Shown: in pieces, positions 55,683 through 64,000 of the stretch | How the letters are laid out: each line of letters starts with the position of its first letter | Position numbering within the stretch: position 1 is the stretch's first letter | DNA from: Gaertneriomyces semiglobifer | Lineage: Eukaryota > Chytridiomycota > Chytridiomycetes > Spizellomycetales > Spizellomycetaceae | Assembly (NCBI GenBank): GCA_025558075.1 | Contig: JAHLKF010000003.1 | Coordinates: forward strand, 1,116,001-1,180,000 | Reading direction: 5' to 3' | DNA: 64,000 nt | Program-made: the position numbers and the translations under genes | Notes under the pieces: model-generated | Told to the model about the DNA's origin: nothing | Seen by the model: the letters and a program-made list of their open reading frames with translations, nothing else | The model's database searches: none

Positions 55683-57917
55683 TTAAGACCAACATTCCTC
55701 TTGAAAGCGGCCGTTTCTAGTCATCTCCTTTAGATGCTTCTCCGCGTCTTCTCGCGACATCTTTCCGATATCAACCATACATTGCGCCAGAGCATCCGCT
55801 ACATCCGTAGGCATGCGATTTGCATTGCTGATGGACGACATACATCACTTCAAACTGTCACATGCATCATAACATTACGCCGCTGAGAGTCTTACTTACC
55901 CTGATAATAGGATTACGCCGTTTTCTAAACATAATTTACGATAAATGTCCGGTGCATGTTCCTTTATGCGATGCTGAACGTAGATTTTGTGGTCCTGGTC
56001 GCGGGAAAATGCTGTAACAAGCTGCAATTCATTGTTCGCCTGGTGCTGTTCGAATTCTTCTTTGAAAAGAAAATCTTTGTCCTGGTTCCGACAGCCGAAA
56101 AACAACATGTTATCTACAATAAATTGAATAAAACGGGTCAGACTGTGGGATAAACGAATGGCGGACTGCGAGAAGTGCTGACGCAACGTACCTGTCGCTT
56201 TGTTTACTATTCTATCTTGGATAAAAGCGCGCATAGGCGCTACCCCAGTTCCAGGCCCCACCATCACCAACGGTACGTTAGGGTCTTTAGGTAGAACCAT
56301 TGTTCCTTTTTTGATGTTGAAGCGAACCTTATCTGATAAGCCGTCCGTTAATGATAGTACTTATCCAGCTCACCGAAACGGTGTCTCCTTACCCCCTGCT
56401 TCAAGCGTTTTCATCCACTTGGTGCACACACCACGTCGCGGGGTTTTCATTTTCGTTTTATATTCCACAATAGCTACAGCAAGATGTATTCGTCCCGGAT
56501 GAGCCTGGCCAAGAGAAGTTACATTAGCCCTCGAACCTACTGCGGATGGCGATAAATAATACCTTGGGTGACGACGCAATGCTAAAGCTTCTCGGCCTCA
56601 TCTCAGGAATAAGATCAAATAGGTACTTGAGCGGCACCTTTGCAGAATGAAAGTCCTGCAACACTTCAAACATGGTTCGTCGTGGCCGGTGGCAATATGA
56701 GTACAACTCGTCTTGTCCTGCTGCTGACCCGAACTCGCGAAGCTTTTCCGCGTGTAAGGGGTCAGTGGCAAAAAACGCCAGTAACTCAAAAAAGTATCGC
56801 CGTGGACGTCCAAAGATATCCAAGTGGTCAGTGAGTATTTGGCGAAGCGTAAGCGTAGGTGGGTATTGTGGTGGTGGACGGATATCTGTGGCTCACAATT
56901 ACATACCAATCTCGACACGTTTGGGAAAGTAAACGGGAAACACCTACCTTCGTGTTGCTGAATCAGTCGGAAAGGTTTATCAGATAAATGTTGCCATTCA
57001 AAGTGATCTATGACTTGTTGGACTTCGGTTGCGAGGTTGTGGGGTTGGATGCTCATCACATCTCCCACCTCGTAGGACGCACTATGTCAATACAATGTTA
57101 GGCTATGGCTATCGGTGAGCAACAGCGTTTTGTTCAGTTACCTCTCGGTGTCAAACTCGACATGCCGCACGTCCTGAAAATGATCTGGCGCCGTGATCCT
57201 TCTATTTGTCAAAACGGTGGCAATATGGGAGCGGCCAGTGGTACTATGAGGAGCTTCACCATTGGTTTTAGAAGGTTGGGGTTCGTCGCTCAAGAATTGT
57301 ATATCAAAACTAGCTTGCGGCAAAATGTCATCTCCAATGATTTCCTTTCCTTCGGGTATAGGCCACTTTTCCAAAATCGTCCCCCACAAGTTATCCAGCC
57401 ACGGGTCCAAAGCGCCGTCTAATCCAAGATAGTGCTGATCATCACCATCTCCGCGAGGCACTAGCGCTTGAGCGCCAAGTTGTAACAAACGCTTATGCAA
57501 CTTCTTTGCGGGAAAGTTGAAGCGGAGATACGACGAATCGCCCAATCCAAACACGCCGAATTGAATATGCGATAGTAATGTTGGGGAATGTGACTTGCGA
57601 AGCAAGAATTTCCAGAACTTTTGCATGGTGACCGGTTCAGTGCCTTGTCCTGTTGTCGAACAGACACATATTAAAAGGTGCTCCCTTTGGAGTTGGGCCT
57701 AGAAAAGGAGATTGAGTCCATTGATTTACTCACATCAAGATACCACACTTGTAATTACCCTGTCGTAGTCGTCCATAGAACAGGTTCGAGCTCTAAAGTA
57801 CCGGCGCCTTGCTTCCCGGGCTATGCGTTCTGAGACCTCCTGCGAAGTGCCCGTCTCTGTGGCATAGAGAATCAGCATCGAGCGCTCCAACGGAGCGCCG
57901 GATGCTACTGGTTTCAT
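55683..57917 (-). CDS. TAH18: NADPH-dependent diflavin oxidoreductase (Tah18/NDOR1)
   Basis: Passes electrons from NADPH through FAD and FMN to Dre2/CIAPIN1 in cytosolic Fe-S cluster assembly. Eight exons on the minus strand: 57917-57759, 57698-57142, 57081-56948, 56885-56563, 56504-56393, 56332-56192, 56113-55900 and 55827-55683, giving 594 residues. FMN domain: ILYATETGTSQEV, VCSTTGQGTEP, FGLGDSSYLRFN. FAD domain: RRYFFELLAFFATDP, YCHRPRRTMFEVL, RPRSFSIASSP. NADPH domain: MVGPGTGVAPMRAF, LFFGCRNQDKDF, YVQHRIKEH, GNANRMPTDVADAL and the terminal Trp (EECWS). It is divergent from TTC27 with 177 bp between starts. Confidence 0.94.
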
Positions 57918-58094
57918 TATTCGTGAAGGATTCCTCGCGATGTCCTTTGTTGACTTTTTGCTGGTAAAAGTTCGCAGATCCTATTACGAAGCGGAAACCA
58001 AAATTTTTGACCACCTCCAACACACAACCTCCCAAATCACCACAGAGACGTCCAGAGCACTCCTACAAAACGCTACAAGAGTTTCGTAGGTAAG

Positions 58095-60749
58095 ATGACT
58101 CGGACGATAGAGAATTGGGAATGGGCACTCGTGCTGGGGAGATCTCCGGCCGGCGAGCCGATAGCTCTTGGTCCATTTGTTGAGGACATCCTCAAGGGCG
58201 ACTATACACAAGTCCTGACCTCACCAGCTGCCAAAGAGATTTTTGGAACTGATCTCACGGCTCAGGATAGTAATGTGGAAGTTTTGAGTGAAACGTTGGG
58301 TATGTAGTGTGGTCTCCCCGCAGGTTCACCGCTGTCGAGCTCTGTGTGTTAACATTCTTGCGTGCGTAGACATTACTGCTTACATCGTCAACCAGGTCAC
58401 TGCTTATCTATCGAAGCCTACCGCTACTGATTCCACAACCAGTGAACTTCAATTTCAAGTTGTCTGCATTGGAGTCGCGGCGCTGTATGCTTTCCTGCAA
58501 GTCGGCTGGACGGGCCCTGCATTAGCTGCACATGCCATAGGCCTTCTACCCGAACGACTCCACCAGCATTCCGCGCAACTCCAAGCACGGACACTGGAAG
58601 CGCTCAGCGAGGATGGCGAGGAAGCTTACTCGTTGACTACCGAACCGCTGTTCTTGAGCATATCGAAAGCCATCCTGGTACAATGCTCCGACAGCTTGAC
58701 TGATATCAAGAGCATCGCTTGGTGGCGGGCGCGGTGTCTGTTTACCCAACAAAAGCTCTTGGACAATCTTTCGGAAACCATGAGCAATGTTATTACTGCG
58801 AATATGGATGAGGCTCGAAGCAAGCTGCCATCGTTGGAAGAACACCGTGAACTCCATGCACGTTACAATCTCGAGTACGGCTTAGTGCATCATTACTATC
58901 ATCGAGATCACAAAGCAGTGCCTTGTTTTGAAGCCGCTCAAGACGCGAGTAACTTTAAATGGAGTCTAACCGGTGCTCGTGGGAAAAGGACCAAGCATCA
59001 AGACTTTGACGTTGCCCAACTCGTTGTCATGGCCGAAAGTTCGTCGACTGAACCAGCAAATGATTCAGCAGACGATGCCGCCGCTTCCAAACCCGTGACT
59101 CTTGAACTCAACGACGATACTCTATTAGAAAACGTCAAATTCACCGAAGAAACACAAGGACAAGGAAACCTCAAAATCATCGATCAATGCATTCTGCTCG
59201 CCTTTTGTCTCAATGTCAAAAACACCAACCCCGTCGATGGTCTAACAACCGAAGAAATGGTTCCCTATGTTCGCCGTGTGTTGGAACATGCAAACAACTG
59301 GATGGTACACACCATGGCACTCCTACTCAAAACTCGGTTAGAAAGCATTAAATCGCGAACAGTCGAGCGCGCCGCGCTTCAACTACAAGCGCTTGTGGAC
59401 CAGTTCAAGTTGGAGGAACCGTCACCTGCAGAAAGGTCAGCACACATCTTCTCAATCTTGATACCGCCGAAATGGGAGATGGAGAGAGAGTTGGGTGAAC
59501 GGTTCGTGTCTCTCGGGGTAACCCGTTCCGCGCTTGAGATCTTCGAGCGGTTAGAGATGTGGGATGATGTCATTTCATGCTACCAAATGCTCGAACAAAA
59601 CAAAAAGGCCGAAGCCCTCGTTGAGGAACGACTCAAAGTCCAACCAAAGTCGGCCAAGCTGTACTGTGTCATGGGAGATCTGAAATCCGATCCGAGCTAC
59701 TACGAAAAGGCGTGGCAAGTCTCTGAAGGGCGGTACGCCCGTGCCATGCGGTCTCTGGGTGGCTACTACTTTAAAAAACAGGAATGGGTGAAAGCCATTG
59801 AATGCTACCATCGCGCACTCTCGCTCAACGCCCTCTTTGAGAACTCGTGGTTCGTTATGGGTTGCGCTGCGATGCGTGTAGAGGATTTCGACCAAGCCAT
59901 CCGCGCATTCAGCCGTGTTGTGTCACTGGACCATGAGAACGGGGAGGCATGGACGAATCTCGCGTCTGTGTATATCAAGCAAGGCAAGAAACGCGAAGCA
60001 TGGCGAGCTCTTCGCGAAGCCCTCAAGAACCATTTCGATAACTCAAAGATCTGGGAGAACTTTTTGTATGTGTCGGTGGATCTGTGCGAGTATCAGGAAG
60101 CGATGCATGCCATGGATCGTGTGCTTGAGATCCGCGCCAACCGGGCGGGTGAGAAAAACCCTGTGGTCGACGAGGAGATTCTCGATATCCTCGTCCGCGC
60201 GGTAGTGGGAGATATGACAGACGCGAATGGGGTCGGGGCCAGTCATCATGCACGTCGTCTCCAACACCTCTTGAACAATATCACCTCCAAAATCTCCAAC
60301 TCTCCCGCCATCTTTCGGTCTGCGTCGAAATTCTATGCGTCACAAGGAATGTTACGTAAAGCACTGGACTATGAGCAGAAGGCATATAGATGTTTATTGA
60401 ACCATCCGCGTCTCAGCGAGGATGAGGAGGTGTTCAAACTTGCTGTGCAGGCGGCGTTTGTCCTTGTGGATGCATACGTAACGATGGGTCCGCAGATGGA
60501 AGAAGTTAGAATGGCTAGCGCGGATGAGACCGAGGCTCAGATGGAGATGGTGTGCAAGGATTGGAAGTATCAGGCAAAGACGACTTTGAAAACACTTGTT
60601 GGACGGACAAAGGTAAATGCTGTGAATGTATTTCGTTTAGAATCATTGACTGATGTCGTATCTTGTTTGGCTTTTATCAGAGCACATTTGAGGACACGCC
60701 GCTGCATGATGAACTCAAGGAAAAGCTGAAGGAAGTAAACGAACTGTAA
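58095..60749 (+). CDS. TTC27: tetratricopeptide repeat protein 27 (Emw1)
   Basis: Conserved TPR protein; the yeast orthologue Emw1 is essential and linked to cell-wall integrity and to assembly or splicing factors. Three exons: 58095-58299, 58370-60612 and 60681-60749, giving 838 residues. Landmarks are IAWWRARCLFTQQKLLDN, VHTMALLLKTRLES and the TPR block at about residues 470-700 (YCVMGDLKSDPSYYEKAW, RAMRSLGGYYFKKQEWVKA, NSWFVMGCAAMRVEDFDQAI, AWTNLASVYIKQGKKREAW). An acidic Ser/Ala insert lies near residue 300. Length matches human TTC27 (about 840). Confidence 0.92.
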
Positions 60750-60882
60750 CTACTGCAACAGCGGGCATCATTACTGTCACTTAGTACTGTCGAATTGTAT
60801 TTATTTTTGGGGCAAATTCAAAATCCTTGAATCTGGCAGCGGGGCGAAAGCAATAACAGAGTTAAACAGACCTTAACGTGGT

Positions 60883-60898
60883 CACGTGGACTATATAA
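60883..60898 (+). promoter_or_regulatory. CACGTG plus TATATAA element upstream of EMC2
   Basis: CACGTG at 60883-60888 is followed at once by TATATAA at 60892-60898, about 140 bp before the EMC2 start codon. This is the clearest core-promoter-like arrangement in the window. Function is inferred from position and consensus only. Confidence 0.4.
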
Positions 60899-61036
60899 CA
60901 GCTTATCGATTATCCATTCCACCGCTCCCAACCAACGCAACTCGCTCGCTTTCATCCAGATTCCCAATATCCAGAATCGCAAGCGCATCACACACCAACT
61001 CCCCGCATTCATCCAAAAGCATCAGCACTACACCCA

Positions 61037-61930
61037 ATGGCCGGGGGACCACCACCAACTCTCGACGCCTCCACGGCACGCAAAACCCTCGCCTCCCTCC
61101 GCACCCAAACAACAACAACACCATCATCATCATCATCATCAGAGGACCACCCCTCCCCTACACACTACGACCCCTCCCACATCCTCCTCCTGGGCGACAT
61201 CGTCCTTTCCCAATCCCGCTCGCTCCCTTCCATCGAACACTTTGCGCTTCTCGAACAACTCTTCACCGCGGCCTTAGATTGCGGAAACACCCAAAAAGCA
61301 GAATCATACCTCTCACCCATCAAATCCCATTTCCCGGCATCTTCAGTCCGCGTACAACGTTTGATTGGAATGATGCATGAATCTCAGGGGGACTACACTT
61401 CCGCGTCCCAAATCTACACCTCGGCCCTATCTCAAGACGAAACCAACAGCTTAATCCGTAAACGTCTCATCTCAGTCTTGAAAGCACAAGGATCACGTAC
61501 CGAAGCCATTGAGAAACTCGTAGAATACGTGGACAGTGTGATGCAAGACGTCGATGCATGGTCGGAACTCGCAGACCTGTATCTCGAGGAGGGGATGTAC
61601 GCCCACGCCGCGTTCTGTTATGAGGAGGTGTTGATGCTGAAACCCGCTCATCATGTGTTTATGATTCGGTATGCGGATGTGTGTGCGACCTTGGGGAGGT
61701 GGGAGGTGGCGCTCAAGTATTATTGTGCGAGTGTGGAGGTGTGTAGGGATGCGGTGAGGGCGTTGTGGGGGATGAAGGTTGCGAGTGCGAAGGTGTTGGA
61801 GAAGAAGATGGGGGATGAGGTGGTTGTGAAGGCTGTTGGGAAATTGGCGGAGGAGAGGTTGAAGGAGGTGTATAAGGGTGCGGATGTGGAAATGGGTGGG
61901 CTTGTAACACGGTGGTTTAGTCAGAACTGA
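61037..61930 (+). CDS. EMC2: ER membrane protein complex subunit 2
   Basis: Cytosolic TPR subunit that scaffolds the EMC insertase for tail-anchored and polytopic ER proteins. Single exon, 297 residues, the usual length. Landmarks are ALLEQLFTAALDCGNTQKA, RLIGMMHESQGDYTSASQIY, IRKRLISVLKAQGSRTEAIE, WSELADLYLEEGMYAHAAFC and YEEVLMLKPAHHVFMIRYAD. A TCA microsatellite near 61120-61140 encodes a Ser run in the variable N-terminus. Base composition changes along the gene: C-rich third positions in the first half, G-rich in the second. No intron, unlike most neighbours. Confidence 0.93.
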   Translation: MAGGPPPTLDASTARKTLASLRTQTTTTPSSSSSSEDHPSPTHYDPSHILLLGDIVLSQSRSLPSIEHFALLEQLFTAALDCGNTQKAESYLSPIKSHFPASSVRVQRLIGMMHESQGDYTSASQIYTSALSQDETNSLIRKRLISVLKAQGSRTEAIEKLVEYVDSVMQDVDAWSELADLYLEEGMYAHAAFCYEEVLMLKPAHHVFMIRYADVCATLGRWEVALKYYCASVEVCRDAVRALWGMKVASAKVLEKKMGDEVVVKAVGKLAEERLKEVYKGADVEMGGLVTRWFSQN

Positions 61931-62196
61931 TTTGCGTAAAAAGACTTGATATTCTGGATCCTTGTGCCTGCGTACATGTGAACTCGTCTCATTGATCCGT
62001 TCAAGCTTCATTCACATTCATTCATCCGTTTATGGAGGGGAAAATACATGTCTCTTAATGCTTCAGCTCAAACATGCGCGCAACGTTGTGTCCCACCATC
62101 AAAGAAAAGGCCCTTAGGCACTATACAACACACAAACACACACACATCTAAAACCCTCTAATCCCAAAAACAAAAAAAGAAAAAACATAATATTTT

Positions 62197-63753
62197 CTAA
62201 AGGGTCTTGATCATGACATGCATAGCATTGATCAAATTGGCCTGTGTCCAGAGCAACGGACACACATCATTGCTCACATACTTGCCCTGCTCAATATAAT
62301 AACTCTCGGGACACCAAAACGGTCCAAACTGGCATTCCTCACCCGTCACCTGTCCCACCGCGCGATTAAAGAACAGCACCTGCTGTTTCCTCAACGCGTC
62401 CAATTCAGATTGTGGACGTCCGTCTTTTCGGGCTTGGAGGTACCACTCGCCAAAGATACATGAAACGATGGAATCAAAGATACACCATTGGGCTTCCTGA
62501 CCGGTTTTCAGAAACTGGTCGCGGGCGTCCATGTTGTCTGAGAAATCCGCCGTGCGGTTTTCTTGGGACATGACGACCTTGTAGTCGGCCATCCAGTACG
62601 AGTCGCCCAAGTAGCGTCGGATACCGTAGTCGCCTGCGAGGTCGGACACGACGTTTTGGACGACTTGACGGGCCATGGCGCCTTGGACGATGCCGAGGGG
62701 GTAGATTAGGAACAAGAGGGCTGCGTCGGATTTGCGTTCAAAGGGAACGCGAGATTCGAAGGGAAGGATTTCTTGGAGGGCGGTTTCGCCTTTTTGTAAG
62801 AGGAAGGTGGTGAGGTCGACGAGGTCGGTGGTGACGGTGAGGCCCAGGTTGGTGATGATTTGGGTGTAGAAGGCTTGCAGTTTGGTTTTGGCGGTCTCGG
62901 ATGCGGTGAGGAGAGCAAGGAGTTCCTTGAGACCGGCGGTGACGGCACCGATGGAAGAGGCTTCGACTTTGCGGGCTTCTTCCCAGTGACCGCTGTCTTC
63001 GTCTTGCCAGAACTCGGTCGAGTTGAAAAAGAGGACGATAAAGACCAAGATTTCGGATTGAGCATCGGAGGGTTCACCGTTATTTTCAAAGAGATGGCCT
63101 TCGCGAGCGAGTTTGGCGGCCAACCAGGTAAAGTAACCCAGAGCGTCGTTTTGGGCGTGAGCCCATTTTTGGTCGTTTTCTTGGAGGAGAGAGCCGTTGA
63201 AACGGATGTGGGGACGTGTCATGACATCGTCGCGGAAATCGCAGGAGCAGGAGATACAATTTGTCCAGCGTTCGCGGTTGTTCAGCCAAAAGGAGATGAG
63301 GTCGTTGATGTTGGCGGTAGCGACTTGATGTTGGCCGATGGCGTAGTGGGCGTGAGCGACGTGAATGTTGTCACGGACCCAGACGTTGTCGTAGCCGGTG
63401 TAGTCTTGGGAAGATTCATCTGCTTCGAGGGCGGCCTTGAAGAGGGCGCGGCCTTCGACGGTGGGAAAGTTGAGGGAGTTTTTGGATTTGAGGAGATCCC
63501 AGATGGCGCGGACGTCTGCTTCAGTGTACACGTCCTTGATGTATTTTTCTATTTCCTTGTTGTGCACAAGTACCTTGAGTTCCGGCAGGCTTGGCAGGAC
63601 TGATGCTGGTGTCGATATTGTAGCGGCAGCAGGAGCGGGGGTCGCAGTGGTGTTGGTGGTAGTGGTATCAGCAGGAGTATCAGTGGTGACGGCCTTGGAA
63701 TTGGCGGCGGTGGTGCTAGCTGGACCGGCGGCTTTTGATGGATGGCAACCCAT
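62197..63753 (-). CDS. GH15-like (phosphorylase-kinase-alpha/beta-type) protein with N-myristoylation signal
   Basis: Single exon, 518 residues. The fold signature is the glucoamylase-like (alpha/alpha)6 barrel of phosphorylase b kinase alpha/beta and GH15: YDNVWVRDNIHVAHAHYA, RPHIRFNGSLLQENDQKWAH, NDALGYFTWLAAKLAREG and SDAALLFLIYPLGI. The N-terminus MGCHPSK fits the N-myristoylation rule (Gly2, Ser6, Lys7), and Cys3 could be S-acylated, so membrane attachment is likely. A Thr/Ala/Pro-rich linker (residues 10-50) separates this anchor from the barrel. Whether it hydrolyses glucans or is a regulatory relative is unclear; the kinase-regulator calmodulin-binding tail is absent. Third positions are strongly C/G. 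Confidence 0.75.
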   Translation of the reverse strand: MGCHPSKAAGPASTTAANSKAVTTDTPADTTTTNTTATPAPAAATISTPASVLPSLPELKVLVHNKEIEKYIKDVYTEADVRAIWDLLKSKNSLNFPTVEGRALFKAALEADESSQDYTGYDNVWVRDNIHVAHAHYAIGQHQVATANINDLISFWLNNRERWTNCISCSCDFRDDVMTRPHIRFNGSLLQENDQKWAHAQNDALGYFTWLAAKLAREGHLFENNGEPSDAQSEILVFIVLFFNSTEFWQDEDSGHWEEARKVEASSIGAVTAGLKELLALLTASETAKTKLQAFYTQIITNLGLTVTTDLVDLTTFLLQKGETALQEILPFESRVPFERKSDAALLFLIYPLGIVQGAMARQVVQNVVSDLAGDYGIRRYLGDSYWMADYKVVMSQENRTADFSDNMDARDQFLKTGQEAQWCIFDSIVSCIFGEWYLQARKDGRPQSELDALRKQQVLFFNRAVGQVTGEECQFGPFWCPESYYIEQGKYVSNDVCPLLWTQANLINAMHVMIKTL

Positions 63754-64000
63754 TATATATAACTTGCTTCTAATGCGAGAGGTATGTATGAGACGGAGCT
63801 GTGTTGCTGAACAGGAGGGGATCTTGCACGCACGCAGGTGCTTTTTATATACACTTTACCTTGTTCAAATATACGTATGCGGAGAATTCTTTTACGTTAC
63901 GTTTACGCCGTCGTCGTTCGTCGTTCGTCGTTCGTCGTCGATGGACCTTCCTCGCTGACCTCTCGCTGTCCGCTTACTCTTGATCTTCTAATTCTCTCCA
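63754..64000. promoter_or_regulatory. upstream region of the GH15-like gene to window end
   Basis: Contains a TATATA run directly beside the start codon and, at 63911-63940, a short tandem repeat of GTCGTTC (about three to four copies). No other gene is visible before the window ends. Confidence 0.4.
63911..63940. repeat. short GTCGTTC tandem repeat
   Basis: A 7-bp unit repeated about three times with flanking GTC triplets. A simple microsatellite of no evident function. Confidence 0.7.

Overview
The window reads as nuclear DNA of a flagellated (zoosporic) fungus, most likely a chytrid. Genes are dense and lie on both strands. Most are cut by short GT-AG introns of about 48-78 nt, several with a CTAAC-type branch site. 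The standard code fits every model. Two centriole proteins, SAS-6 and a CEP350-like protein, sit among typical fungal housekeeping genes, and higher yeasts and moulds lack such proteins. All protein models below were spliced by hand. Multi-exon totals were checked to be divisible by three and to match the expected family sequence across each junction.

Layout. 1-9.8 kb: mitochondrial ketoacyl-ACP synthase (cut by the window edge), complex I subunit NDUFA9, the glucosyltransferase ALG6, a doubtful orphan, ORC5 and phosphomannose isomerase. 9.8-11.3 kb: gene-poor, with a perfect 21-bp inverted repeat and E-boxes. 11.3-20 kb: RPL24, a membrane protein, CPSF2/CFT2, a nuclear mitochondrial uS3-like protein and PHF5A/RDS3. 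20-28.6 kb: a 2,796-residue CEP350-like protein, nearly all in one 8.1-kb exon. 28.6-39 kb: a gene-poor stretch, an orphan, two tRNA-Glu genes, NECAP, SLC35F6, two orphans and NDUFAF7. 39-48.6 kb: a coronin-7 protein carrying an ALG13-type glycosyltransferase domain, head to head with the OST48/WBP1 gene, then SAS-6 and a divergent coiled-coil orphan. 48.7-64 kb: a serine hydrolase, PPWD1, an orphan, a DSN1/Mis13-like kinetochore protein, TAH18/NDOR1, TTC27/EMW1, EMC2 and a myristoylation-signal GH15-like protein.

Shared themes. The N-glycosylation and ER set is ALG6, phosphomannose isomerase (mannose supply), the ALG13-like domain, OST48 and EMC2. Mitochondrial genes are the ketoacyl synthase, NDUFA9, NDUFAF7 and uS3m. 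RNA processing genes are CPSF2, PHF5A and PPWD1. Centriole or kinetochore genes are CEP350, SAS-6 and DSN1. Most neighbours form divergent pairs with short shared promoters.

The strongest novelty is the double coronin whose C-terminus holds an ALG13-like domain followed by a WASP-type acidic end (EWDD). The last two residues are supplied by a 9-nt terminal exon, so retention of a single 57-nt intron would swap the acidic end for a basic one.
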